A stretch of DNA of 64,000 nt from Myxococcales bacterium. Lineage in GTDB: Bacteria > Myxococcota_A > Polyangia > Polyangiales > Ga0077539. The DNA is taken from the NCBI GenBank assembly GCA_016793325.1, contig JAEUKI010000047.1:124001-188000 (forward strand), written 5' to 3'. How positions within the stretch are numbered: position 1 is the stretch's first letter; the number at the start of each line of letters is the position of its first letter. The position numbers and the translations under genes are program-made. The notes beneath the pieces were generated by a model. That model was given only the letters and a program-made list of their open reading frames with translations. It ran no database searches and was not told the origin of the DNA. Of the stretch, positions 1 through 8,330 are shown piece by piece.

Positions 1-2
1 TC

Positions 3-305
3 GAGGGCCGCGTGTCGGCGAGTCACGTGGTGCGCGTGCGGTTCGCGGGCTCTGTCGAGAGCTACTCGGTCGAGGCGCTGCACAGCGTCACCTCGCGCGA
101 CGCGGACGGCGGCGAGCGCGTGTTCACCGATCATCGAACGAGCCCCGCGCTCTTGTGGCGCCTCGTGCAGCGGGTCGAGCCCGATCGCGCGCGAGACGTT
201 CGCCGAACGGCCGACGCGCGCGCCGAGCGATCGCGCGCTGCGTGGACCGCGTGCGATCGATTCTGGGAGCGAACCCTCGCGCCCGAGCTCGAGCGCGATC
301 GCTGA
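3..305 (+). CDS. 3' end of an unknown gene (partial)
   Basis: The frame is open from the window edge to a TGA at 303-305 and encodes about 100 residues. A GTG at position 12 could be a start, but the frame stays open to its left, so this is more likely the C-terminus of a longer protein. The last third is Arg/Ala/Glu-rich and looks helical (RARDVRRTADARAERSRAAW). I recognise no domain. It converges on the kinase gene, with 11 bp between the stops. Confidence 0.5.
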   Translation, partial: EGRVSASHVVRVRFAGSVESYSVEALHSVTSRDADGGERVFTDHRTSPALLWRLVQRVEPDRARDVRRTADARAERSRAAWTACDRFWERTLAPELERDR

Positions 306-316
306 CCCACCGCCGC

Positions 317-1222
317 TCAGGGACGCTTGCTGCTGGCCCCGTGGAGGACTTTCACGAGCGAATCTTTCGCGTGATACGCGCTCGCGGGACGCTCGTTCGG
401 GTCCGAGCGGAGCATCGAGAGGACGACCCCTTCGAGCTCGGCCGGCCACGGATCGGCCCCTTGCGGGACGGGCATCTTCGTCGGGCCCACGCTCGCGAGC
501 TTGGCCATCCCCATGCGCATGCCCGCGCCTTCGAAGGGGAGCTTTCCCGTGAGCAGCTCGAAGAGCAGCGTCCCGGCGCCATACACGTCCGTGCGCGCGT
601 CCACGGGATCGCCCGCGATCTGCTCGGGCGCCATGTACGCGAGCGACCCGAGGAGCTGTCCGGTCCCCGTGATGCGCGAGAGCTGCTCGTCCGTCGCCGT
701 GCGCGCGATCCCGAAGTCCACGAGCTTCACGGTGAGCTTCGCGCCGTTGCAAATCAGCACGTTCTCGGGTTTGACGTCGCGGTGGAGCACGCCTGCCTCG
801 TGCGCGGCGTCGAGGCCATCGAGCAGCCCGACGCCGATGTGCGCGGCCTCGCGCCACGGGAGCCACCCTCCGCGCGAGCGCGAGAGCTCGCCCACGTCCA
901 CGCCGTCGACGTACTCCATCACGACGACGGCCGCGCCGTCATCGAGGCTTCCGAAGTCCACGACGCCCACGACGTGCGGGTTGTTGATGCGCGCGAGCAA
1001 GATCGCCTCCCGCTCGAACCGCGGGCGCTGCGCGGTGTTGTCCGCGTGTTGAATCTTGATCGCCACGGGAACGCCCGTCCGAACCGTGCGCCCGAGATAG
1101 ACGACGCCCGCGGCTCCGTAGCCGAGCAGCGACTCGACCACGTAGCGATTGAGCACCAGCGCGCCCGACTCCGCGACAGAGTCGAACGTCGGTGCCCTGC
1201 GCGCGTCGTTGTGCTCGCTCAT
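317..1222 (-). CDS. Serine/threonine protein kinase
   Basis: A 301-residue Hanks-type kinase. Visible motifs are the glycine loop GYGAAGVV at 34-41, the ATP-binding Lys56 in VAIKIQ, the catalytic loop HRDVKPEN at 147-154, DFG at 169-171 and the APE motif in MAPEQ at about 198-200, so it should be active. It stops soon after the catalytic domain, with no membrane segment or sensor domain, so it is probably a soluble signalling kinase; the substrate is unknown. The frame extends upstream to 1354, but that extension is Arg-rich shadow sequence. The ATG at 1222 (MSEHND) gives a normal N-terminus. It is divergent from the methyltransferase gene across about 270 bp. Confidence 0.93.
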   Translation of the reverse strand: MSEHNDARRAPTFDSVAESGALVLNRYVVESLLGYGAAGVVYLGRTVRTGVPVAIKIQHADNTAQRPRFEREAILLARINNPHVVGVVDFGSLDDGAAVVVMEYVDGVDVGELSRSRGGWLPWREAAHIGVGLLDGLDAAHEAGVLHRDVKPENVLICNGAKLTVKLVDFGIARTATDEQLSRITGTGQLLGSLAYMAPEQIAGDPVDARTDVYGAGTLLFELLTGKLPFEGAGMRMGMAKLASVGPTKMPVPQGADPWPAELEGVVLSMLRSDPNERPASAYHAKDSLVKVLHGASSKRP

Positions 1223-1491
1223 GGCCGCGGGACACCCCGCGCCGCCGCGCGCAGCGCGCGAGGCAACGCCACGAACGCGGGACCGCTCGCCCGCGGACGC
1301 GTCGCCGTCGGTCGCACGACGGCTCGGGTCGCACAGCCGCGTTCGGCCCCGCAAATCATCGTCCCGAACCGAGCTCCGGTGTATAGCGGTCGCGAGTGAG
1401 CTGAACCTCCTGCGTCACAGCGGACGCGGAGCGCGTCGCGTCGCGCGGCGCCGGTTCGCTCGAGAACCGAAACAGCGAGTCCTTCGCGGCG

Positions 1492-3828
1492 ATGTCCTTC
1501 CTGCAGTGGCAACGGAGAGCTCGATCGATTGCAGCACGAATCGACGCCCCGAGCTTTCGCGAAATCGTCGCGCGCCGCGCGGCCCTCGCGCTCGCGGTCG
1601 AGGCGCTCGTCGCGCGCGCTCACGGGACGCCGTCCCTCCACGAGTGGCGCCGTCGCGCTCGCGACGCGGACGACAGCGCCGCGCACCGCGAACTGTCAGA
1701 TTGGCTCTGCGAAACGCTGGGTGATCCTGCGCTCGACGACGAGCTCGCCGCGCTCGCGCAGCGACACCACAGCGTCGGAGCAGCGCCCTTTGTGCTCGAA
1801 CACATCACCCACGCGCTCGACCCGCGCGCGCGCGTCGACGCGAACCTCTACAGCACGCCCGAGCCCGTCGCCCGCTGGATGGCGCGCGAATCTTGCGCGG
1901 CGATAACTCGCCATTGCACCGCCGCAACGAGGCTCGACGTGATCGACCCCGCGAGCGGCAGCGGCGCGTTGCTCGTCGCGTTCGCGCGCGAGGCGCCGCC
2001 CGAGGTGCTGCAGCGCGCGGAGCTCTACGGGATCGAGCGGGACCCGGTGGCGCTCGCAGCGGGGAGGATCCACACGCAGCGCGCGATCGCGCCTCGCGCG
2101 CCGGGGTTCGTGTGCGACGACGCGCTCTCGCGCCCGTGGAGCGAGCATCGCGCGGGGCTCGAGGGCGCGCGCGAAGACGTGCGCGAGCGCCGAACGGTGC
2201 TGCTCGCGAACCCGCCGTTCGCGTCGAGCGAGCCCATGAATTCATGGCTCGCTGCGTTGGTCCGCGGCGAAGACCCTCGTTCGAAGGCGAGCTATCGACG
2301 GCGCGACGGCGACCCTCCCCTGCGCAACACGAAGTGGCTCGACACCGCGCAGCTGCGCTTCTTGCGCTGGATTCACGAGGCGTGCGACGAGGCCGCGCAG
2401 GCGGTCGCGGTCGTCGCGCTCGGGCACGCGTGGGTCGATCATCCGACGTTCGCGCCGGTGCGTCGCGCGTTGTGCGAGAGCTTCGACGAGGTGTCCGTCC
2501 TCGATTTGCACGGCGCGGCGCGGCACGGGCTCCACACGCCCGACGGAGGTCGCGATCAGAACCTCTTCGAGATTCAGCAGGGGCTCTGCCTGCTCGTGCT
2601 CGGTCGCGGCGCGCGGAGGACGCAGCGCGCGCTCGTTCGGCGCGCAGACCTGTGGGGGACGCGCGCGGAGAAACGCGCGGCGCTCGAGCGCGAGGACCTC
2701 CGTTGGAGCGAGGTCGAGCCCTCGGCACCAGCGTGGAGCTACGCAGCGACCGCGACCGCCGCTGCTCCCGCGGCCGCGGCCGACGAGGACGAAGCGCTCG
2801 CGTACGACGCTGCGCCGTCGCTCTTCGACGTGTTCGAGTCGCACGGCTCGGCGATTATCTCGGGCCGCGACGCGGCGGTCCTCGCGTTCGATCGCGACGA
2901 GATCGACGAGCGGATCGCGTCGCTCGCGCGGCCCGAACACGCGCGAGCGACGCTCGAAGCGCTGCTCGGCGCCAAGGCCGTGGCCAAGCTCGACGGCGCG
3001 GAGAAGACCGCGATCGCGGCGATCACGGACAAGGCGCGACGAGGCGAGCTCGAGGTGCGGCGCTGGCACTATCGTCCGTGGGACGTGCGCTTCGCGATCG
3101 ACGACCGGTGCCTCGTCGATCGGCCGAGGAGCGGCTCGGTGATCGACGCGCTCCGCAGTGAAAATACGCTCGCCATCGTCACGCGACGCCAGAGTCCGCC
3201 CGAGCGCCCGTGGAACTACGTTCTCGTCGTGCGCGAGCCTCCGTGCGACGGCGTTCTGCGCGCGGACCCGCACGGGACCGAGGTCGTCTTCACCCGCGAC
3301 CGGATCGAGCGCGGCGCGCTCGCACACAATTTCAAAACCGACTGGCTCGCGGAGCTCGGCGCGCGCGCGGCGAGAGCGGTCGCGCCGGACCAAGCGTTCG
3401 CGTTCCTGGTCGGGGCGTTGATGGACGAGGGCTATCGGGCGCGGCACGGAGCGCGGCTGTCCAAGGACGCTCCGAGGGTGCTGTGGCCGCGGGGTCGGGA
3501 CGAATTCGAAGCGCGCGTCGCGGAGGGAGCGCGCTGGATCCGCGTGCACACAGAGAGCATCGACGAGGTCGACGACGTCACGATCCGCGGCGCAGACGAA
3601 GGAGCGCGCATCACGTGCGCGACGTACGACCCGTCCAAGCGCCGAATCGTGCTCGGCGATCGAGCCTTCGTCGACGGCGTCCGAGACGAGGACCTTCGGA
3701 CGCACATCGGCGCGCGCAGGCCCGCGCTCCGTTGGCTCGAAGACCGCGTGGGCCGACCGATCACGCCCTCGCTCGAGGCCGAGTACCGGCGCGTGCTCGG
3801 CCGCGTCCGCGCGCACGTGTCGCGGTAA
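1492..3828 (+). CDS. Solitary type ISP-like N6-adenine DNA methyltransferase
   Basis: A 778-residue gamma-class amino-methyltransferase. SAM motif I is DPASGSGALL from residue 152 and catalytic motif IV is NPPF at 240-243. The C-terminal half has the look of the type ISP restriction-modification specificity region: YRPWDVRF, a following RPRSGSV segment, then YRARHGARLSKDAPRVLWPR before the end. Type ISP enzymes of the LlaGI/LlaBIII kind carry an Mrr-like nuclease and an SF2 helicase N-terminal to this module. Neither is present in this protein or in its neighbours. It is therefore an orphan methylase or works with a partner in trans. A Cys-free Ala/Pro linker near residues 420-445 (TATAAAPAAAADEDE) separates the two halves. 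Methylation of adenine is inferred from NPPF. Confidence 0.85.
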   Translation: MSFLQWQRRARSIAARIDAPSFREIVARRAALALAVEALVARAHGTPSLHEWRRRARDADDSAAHRELSDWLCETLGDPALDDELAALAQRHHSVGAAPFVLEHITHALDPRARVDANLYSTPEPVARWMARESCAAITRHCTAATRLDVIDPASGSGALLVAFAREAPPEVLQRAELYGIERDPVALAAGRIHTQRAIAPRAPGFVCDDALSRPWSEHRAGLEGAREDVRERRTVLLANPPFASSEPMNSWLAALVRGEDPRSKASYRRRDGDPPLRNTKWLDTAQLRFLRWIHEACDEAAQAVAVVALGHAWVDHPTFAPVRRALCESFDEVSVLDLHGAARHGLHTPDGGRDQNLFEIQQGLCLLVLGRGARRTQRALVRRADLWGTRAEKRAALEREDLRWSEVEPSAPAWSYAATATAAAPAAAADEDEALAYDAAPSLFDVFESHGSAIISGRDAAVLAFDRDEIDERIASLARPEHARATLEALLGAKAVAKLDGAEKTAIAAITDKARRGELEVRRWHYRPWDVRFAIDDRCLVDRPRSGSVIDALRSENTLAIVTRRQSPPERPWNYVLVVREPPCDGVLRADPHGTEVVFTRDRIERGALAHNFKTDWLAELGARAARAVAPDQAFAFLVGALMDEGYRARHGARLSKDAPRVLWPRGRDEFEARVAEGARWIRVHTESIDEVDDVTIRGADEGARITCATYDPSKRRIVLGDRAFVDGVRDEDLRTHIGARRPALRWLEDRVGRPITPSLEAEYRRVLGRVRAHVSR

Positions 3829-3859
3829 ACGACGGCTCACTTGAATCGATGTGAGTTCT

Positions 3860-5038
3860 CTACGCGCGGTCGAGGCGCTCGATCGCGAAGATCCCAGCGT
3901 CTCCCTCTTGGAGCACGCGGCGCAGGGCGGCCCTCGCCGCGGCGAAGGCGAAGCCCATCCCGTGCCCCGTGAAGCCCACGGCGTAGGCGACGCGGGGGCG
4001 GTCGGCGAGGGTCCCCACCAGAGGAATTCCATCAGGAGAAAAGCCCATCGCGCCGCTCCAGCGATGGGTCACGCGCGCGTCGCGCCACTGCGGCCAGCGC
4101 TCGCGCAGCCAGCGCTCGATGCCCGACTGAACGCCCTCGGAGCACTCGTCCGCGAGGCCGATTTCTTCGTCCGCAAACGCGCGTCGCCATCCGCCCGCCA
4201 CGACGCGACCGTCGGGCAACGGCCGGGCGTATTGAAATCCGTCGTCCGTGTACAAGAGCGCGTCGAGCGAGCGGTCGACGCCCTCGAGGCACAGCGCTTG
4301 TCCGCGCACAGGACGCACGAGCGCGCCGAGCGCGGGCTCGAGCGTCCGCGTGTACGCGTTGGTGCAGAGGACCGCGTAGCCCGCGGTGACGTCGGCGCGC
4401 GAGGTTCGGACGAGCACCTGCGATCGCGCTTGCTCGATCGATCGAACCTCGTGGCCGAAGAGCAGTCGAACGCCGGACTGCGCGAGGTTGTCCGCGATGC
4501 CCGAGACGAGCTTCACGGGGTGAATTCCGTGGTCTTTCGCGACGAAGATCCCGCCGTGGTACGCGCGAGAGCCGAGCTTGGCGTAGAGCGCGTCGCCCTC
4601 GAGCCACCGCACGTCGAACCCGTCGTGCACGAGCATCGCGCACGATCGCTCGAGGACCGCGCGCTCGCGCTCGTCCCACGCCGCCACGACCGAGCCACAC
4701 GGAACCAGGTCGCACGCGACGCCCTCGCGGCCGACGACGTCGTCGATGATCTCGTCGAGGTTCGCCTGCGACACGAGCCACAGCTCTCGCGCCGTCTTTC
4801 GCCCGAAGCGCTCGACCAGCGACTCGTACGAGTCTGCGAGCCCGGTCATCGCGAAGCCCGCGTTGCGCCCCGTCGCGCCCGCGGCGAGGTCTCGCGCCTC
4901 GAGCACGGCGCACGAGAGCCCGCGCTTCTCGCACTGTCGCGCGACGGCGATCCCGGCGACGCCCGCGCCGATCACCGCGACGTCGACGGTCACCGCGTCG
5001 CGGCCCTTCGCGCTGTCTCTCCACACCGATACGGACAT
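3860..5038 (-). CDS. FAD-dependent amine/amino-acid oxidoreductase (DAO family)
   Basis: A 392-residue protein. The N-terminal Rossmann motif VDVAVIGAGVAGIAVARQ has its GxGxxG at 24-29, then an acidic residue (VLEARD) for the ribose, then the GATGRNAGFA segment typical of DadA and gamma-glutamylputrescine oxidase relatives. The C-terminal FAD signature (GIPLVGTL and VAYAVGFTGHGMGFAFA) is present. It probably oxidises an amine or amino acid; the sequence does not fix the substrate. The ATG at 5038 (MSVSVWRD) is preferred to the more distal ATG at 5083. It converges on the methyltransferase with 31 bp between the stops and has no obvious pathway partner. Confidence 0.87.
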   Translation of the reverse strand: MSVSVWRDSAKGRDAVTVDVAVIGAGVAGIAVARQCEKRGLSCAVLEARDLAAGATGRNAGFAMTGLADSYESLVERFGRKTARELWLVSQANLDEIIDDVVGREGVACDLVPCGSVVAAWDERERAVLERSCAMLVHDGFDVRWLEGDALYAKLGSRAYHGGIFVAKDHGIHPVKLVSGIADNLAQSGVRLLFGHEVRSIEQARSQVLVRTSRADVTAGYAVLCTNAYTRTLEPALGALVRPVRGQALCLEGVDRSLDALLYTDDGFQYARPLPDGRVVAGGWRRAFADEEIGLADECSEGVQSGIERWLRERWPQWRDARVTHRWSGAMGFSPDGIPLVGTLADRPRVAYAVGFTGHGMGFAFAAARAALRRVLQEGDAGIFAIERLDRA

Positions 5039-5347
5039 CGCCTCTGCTCTCCTGCTCTCTTCTCTCGCCGCGCGATTCAACAACGCCCGTCCCGCCGCTG
5101 GCGAGCGCCGAACGGAGCCTCGCGCGTCGAACGTCGCGGCGCTTGACCGCGCGAAGCAGGTTCGGAGAAGATCACGCTTCGGCGTTGGCCTGACGCCTCA
5201 CCTCGACTCGGCCGCTTCCCCGCTGCGGCTCACCATCGAGGCAAAGGGGTTCGCACCCCGGGCTGCTCGTTCGAATTCATCATTGGTCGTGTGTTTCGTT
5301 GGCGGGGACGACGAGGCGCGCGTCCGATCGACGAATCAACGAGAGCC
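5039..5347. other. Intergenic region between divergent genes
   Basis: No convincing gene is seen here. It must contain the promoters of the oxidoreductase and the DUF4287-like gene. The only structure I notice is a short hairpin, GGGGT-TCGC-ACCCC, at 5246-5259. Confidence 0.4.
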
Positions 5348-6103
5348 ATGACCAAAGAGCGTACGACCAAGGCCCGCATCCGCGCCCGCATGGACAAGAC
5401 CGGCGAGCGCTACACCGCCGCGCGCCGCCACGTGTTGAGCGAGCCCGCGCCGCGCGACGCTTCGGTGAGCGCGAAGCCTGTCGCCGAGACCCCGCCTACG
5501 GCGCCCACGAAATCAACGACGCCCGTCGAGTCCCGCGGCGCCGTGAGCGAAGCGCGCGTGCTCGAGCGCACGGGAACGAGCCTCGCGCGCTGGTTTTCGG
5601 TGCTCGACGCGTTCGACGCGGTGACGAAGGGGCACACGGCGGCGGCGCGGCACCTGCGCGACGATCACGGCGTCGACGCGTGGTACTCGCAAGGGATCAC
5701 CGTCGCGTACGAGCGCGCGAAGGGGCTGCGCGGGATCAACGAGCGCCCCGGAGGAACGTTCGAGTTCAACGTCACCAAGGTGCTCCGCGCGACCGTCGCC
5801 GCCGTGGCCAAAGCGATCGAACAAGCGACGGCCCGCGCGGCGTGGACGAGCGGGATCGAGGCGGCCGTCACCGACGCGATCGGCCGCGGAGGCGCGCTCG
5901 CGAAGAAGGCCAGCGGCGCGCGGCGCTTGCGCGTCGTCTGCGGCGAACACGGAGAAGTCGAGCTCGTCGTCAACCCGAAGGGCGAGGACAAGTCGCAGCT
6001 CGTCGTGACGCACCGCAAGCTCGCCGATCGAGCCGCCCTCGAGCGCCACCGGGCCGCGTGGAAGCGCGCCCTCGACGCGTTGAGCGAGCGCTTCTCGCGC
6101 TGA
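5348..6103 (+). CDS. DUF4287-like protein
   Basis: A 251-residue soluble protein. The N-terminus (KARIRARMDKTGERYTAARR) resembles the short DUF4287-type motif. After a Pro/Thr-rich linker, a second block (WFSVLDAFDAVTKGHTAAAR, then DAWYSQGITVAYERAKGLR) resembles the helical segment that precedes the SRPBCC/AHSA1-like half in such proteins. The C-terminal part (VTKVLRATVAAVAKAI, then HGEVELVVNPKGEDKSQLVV) fits that fold, a predicted ligand-binding cup. Function is unknown. The ATG at 5348 follows a weak purine-rich site (GAGAG). The frame is open upstream, but that part is not protein-like. Family assignment is from memory of the pattern. Confidence 0.72.
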   Translation: MTKERTTKARIRARMDKTGERYTAARRHVLSEPAPRDASVSAKPVAETPPTAPTKSTTPVESRGAVSEARVLERTGTSLARWFSVLDAFDAVTKGHTAAARHLRDDHGVDAWYSQGITVAYERAKGLRGINERPGGTFEFNVTKVLRATVAAVAKAIEQATARAAWTSGIEAAVTDAIGRGGALAKKASGARRLRVVCGEHGEVELVVNPKGEDKSQLVVTHRKLADRAALERHRAAWKRALDALSERFSR

Positions 6104-6122
6104 TCGCTCGCGGCGCGCAAGC

Positions 6123-6314
6123 GCGACGCCCCGTTGGAAGGACTACACGCAGTGAGCTCACTCCTGGGAAATATCCTGGGATGTCTGCGTGGCGTGTAGC
6201 CAACGGAAGGCGTCGCGAAATCCGTCGACGCCCCGTTGGAAGGACTACACGCAGTGAGCTCACTCCCGGGAAATCTCCCGAGAAACTCAGCCCGCGTGTA
6301 GCCAACGGAAGGCG
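6123..6314. repeat. Two tandem hairpin-forming repeats
   Basis: Two roughly 90-bp direct repeats, 6123-6213 and 6227-6314. In each, GTTGG-AAGGA-CTACACGC pairs with GCGTGTAG-CCAAC: 6131-6148 with 6192-6204, and 6235-6252 with 6294-6306. The stem is identical in both copies with a 5-nt bulge. The loops share a GTGAGCTCACTCC block and then diverge. This looks like a mobile palindromic element (REP/MITE type) or a structured RNA; no transposase is nearby. Confidence 0.7.
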
Positions 6315-6366
6315 GAGCCGCAGTAGGCGCGTTGCCGCACGCGAACGGGTGTGCGACGTTCGGTCG

Positions 6367-8262
6367 ATGCGCTCTTCGTGGGAGTCGTCGGCGCTCGCGC
6401 GCGCGGGGCTCGTGTTGATTTCATGGGTCGTCGCGAGCAGCTGCGTCGCGCCGCCGCGGTCCTTCGGGCAGCAGTGCCTGTTCAACGACGACTGCGCGAG
6501 CCCCCTCGTGTGCGCGGCCAACCGCTGCCGCGCGCAGTGCCGCACGGACCGCGATTGCCCCACGGGGCAGCTCTGCAGCCCCTCGGACGACCCTTCCAAG
6601 CGCGTGTGCGCGCTTCCGTCCGAGCGAGCGCTGTGCGGCTCCGATCGCGACTGCCCTCTCTCGAGCGTGTGCGCCGCGCGCGGCTGCTGGTGGACGTGCC
6701 GCGCCGACGGCGAGTGCAGCGCGCGCATGGCCGGGACGTGCGACCCGCAATCGAGGTTGTGCTCGACGCCGGTCACCGCGCAGCAGCAACAAGACTTGCC
6801 GCACCATCCGCCGGACGACGGCGGCGTCGACGCGTCGATGCCCACCGACGCGACGAGCGACGGAGCGTTCGACGCGACGATCGACGCGGTCTCGACGGAC
6901 GGCGAAGCGGATGCGTCCGACGTTCGAGCGCTTCCTGACCGCGTCGAGGTCGACGGCGAGCGCTGCGTCGGAGCGATCCCCGGCGCGTGCGGAGGCCGAT
7001 GCGTGGACCTCGCGACGGACCCGAGCCACTGCGGCGCGTGCGGCGCGTCGTGCGCTGGGCAGTGCGTCGCGGGCGCGTGCGTGAGCGCCGTCGCCGTGAG
7101 CGTGGGAGTCGATCACACGTGCGTCCTCGGCAGCGACGGGAGCGTGTACACGATGGGGCTCGCCGGCGCCCTCGGCGCGAACACCTCGAGCGATCGAACG
7201 ACCCTCACGCGCGTCGCAGGGATCACCGGCGCGACGGCGGTCCGCTGCACCTATCACGGCGGCTGCGCGCTGCGCGCCGGGATGGCGCCGCTCTGCTGGG
7301 GCGAGAACACACGGTTTCAAGCCGCCTCGTCGATGACCGCCAACATCGGCGCTCCGACAGAGCTCGAGATCGCGTCTCCCGCCAGCGAAACGCCTCGGTT
7401 CGACAGGCTCGACGTTCGCTCGTTCGCGGCGACGTACGTCGGGGCGTGCATGTCCAACGCGACGGAGGTGTTCTGCTGGGGGCGCCAGGGCGGCTGGAGT
7501 CGTCGGCCGTACACCGCGACGATTCCGACCGACGCCAACGCGTACGCGACGGGCGTCGGCGCGGTTCGTCAGCTCGCCGCAGCGGACGACAACCAGAGCG
7601 ACTCGAACGTGGTGTGCGCGCTTCGCGCCGACGGTCGCGTGGGTTGCTGGGGCGACGGGCTGCTCGGGTACGCCCCCCCGACGGCGGGGACGCCAGCGCC
7701 GCCGATCGAGCTGTTTACGTTGCTTCCCGCGCTCGACTCGATGGCCGACGCGCCGACGCGATGGACGGGAGGGCCGCGCCACGTCGCGACCTGCGGAGTC
7801 GATCGCGCGGGCGCCGTGTGGTGCGGGATCATCGAGTCCACGGTGACGCAGCGACCGCCCATCGGTCCGATGGGCGCGGACCTCGCCGTGGGCGGCGTGA
7901 CGATCACGCTTCCGGTCGCGGGCGCGGCGCTCGGCGTCGCGGTGACGCGCGACGCGGCGTGCGCGATCCAGAGCGATCGCACCGTCGTGTGCTGGGGTCG
8001 CCACGACGCAGCGCGCGCGACGCTGGGCCGTCGCGGGCTCACGCAGTCCACGCGCTACGCGCCGCAGCCGGTGGAGGTCTGCGCGCTCGACGCGACCGCG
8101 TGCGCGAACCTCCGCGGCGTGACGCAAATCAGCGGCGGCGTAGGGCACTTCTGCGCGCGCACGATGGACGGTGAAATCGTGTGCTGGGGCGACAACGACC
8201 ACGGCCAGCTCGGCAGCGGCGACCGCGTTCTGCGCGCGCACGCGGTGCGAGTGCGCTGGTAG
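6367..8262 (+). CDS. Secreted RCC1-repeat lipoprotein
   Basis: A 631-residue exported protein. The N-terminus has a hydrophobic stretch ending in a lipobox-like VVASSC. A Cys-rich region (about 35-135) follows, with repeats such as CRTDRDCPTGQLC, then an Asp/Ala/Thr linker (about 145-195). A further Cys cluster (GGRCVDLATDPSHCGACG) leads into a C-terminal half made of RCC1-type blades of the form VCALRADGRVGCWGDG and EIVCWGDNDHGQLGSG. These repeats form beta-propellers, so this is probably a surface binding protein; the ligand is unknown. The frame is open far upstream, but the region before 6367 is repeat DNA, so the ATG at 6367 is chosen. Confidence 0.85.
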   Translation: MRSSWESSALARAGLVLISWVVASSCVAPPRSFGQQCLFNDDCASPLVCAANRCRAQCRTDRDCPTGQLCSPSDDPSKRVCALPSERALCGSDRDCPLSSVCAARGCWWTCRADGECSARMAGTCDPQSRLCSTPVTAQQQQDLPHHPPDDGGVDASMPTDATSDGAFDATIDAVSTDGEADASDVRALPDRVEVDGERCVGAIPGACGGRCVDLATDPSHCGACGASCAGQCVAGACVSAVAVSVGVDHTCVLGSDGSVYTMGLAGALGANTSSDRTTLTRVAGITGATAVRCTYHGGCALRAGMAPLCWGENTRFQAASSMTANIGAPTELEIASPASETPRFDRLDVRSFAATYVGACMSNATEVFCWGRQGGWSRRPYTATIPTDANAYATGVGAVRQLAAADDNQSDSNVVCALRADGRVGCWGDGLLGYAPPTAGTPAPPIELFTLLPALDSMADAPTRWTGGPRHVATCGVDRAGAVWCGIIESTVTQRPPIGPMGADLAVGGVTITLPVAGAALGVAVTRDAACAIQSDRTVVCWGRHDAARATLGRRGLTQSTRYAPQPVEVCALDATACANLRGVTQISGGVGHFCARTMDGEIVCWGDNDHGQLGSGDRVLRAHAVRVRW

Positions 8263-8280
8263 CGTGGCGCGTGCGCGGGG

Positions 8281-8325
8281 GCGGAGTACACCCGGCTGTA
8301 CCGCGGAGTACACCCGGGTGTACTC
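8281..8325. repeat. Perfect 20-bp palindrome and partial copy
   Basis: GAGTACACCCGGGTGTACTC at 8306-8325 is a perfect palindrome. A 15-bp direct copy of its left part (GCGGAGTACACCCGG) lies at 8281-8295 and recurs at 8303-8317. It sits between two converging stop codons, so it may act as a bidirectional terminator or a protein-binding site. There is no T-tract. Confidence 0.7.
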
Positions 8326-8330
8326 GCGCG

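Noticed and set aside
2242..4032. 596-codon open frame on the minus strand over the methyltransferase gene
   Set aside because: Arg/Ala-rich, no domains, fully overlaps a clear methyltransferase and oxidoreductase; typical GC-rich shadow frame.
5230..5300. tRNA-like sequence (GGGGTTCGCACCCC and GTTCGAATTC)
   Set aside because: Only isolated arm-like fragments; no complete acceptor, D and anticodon arms fit.
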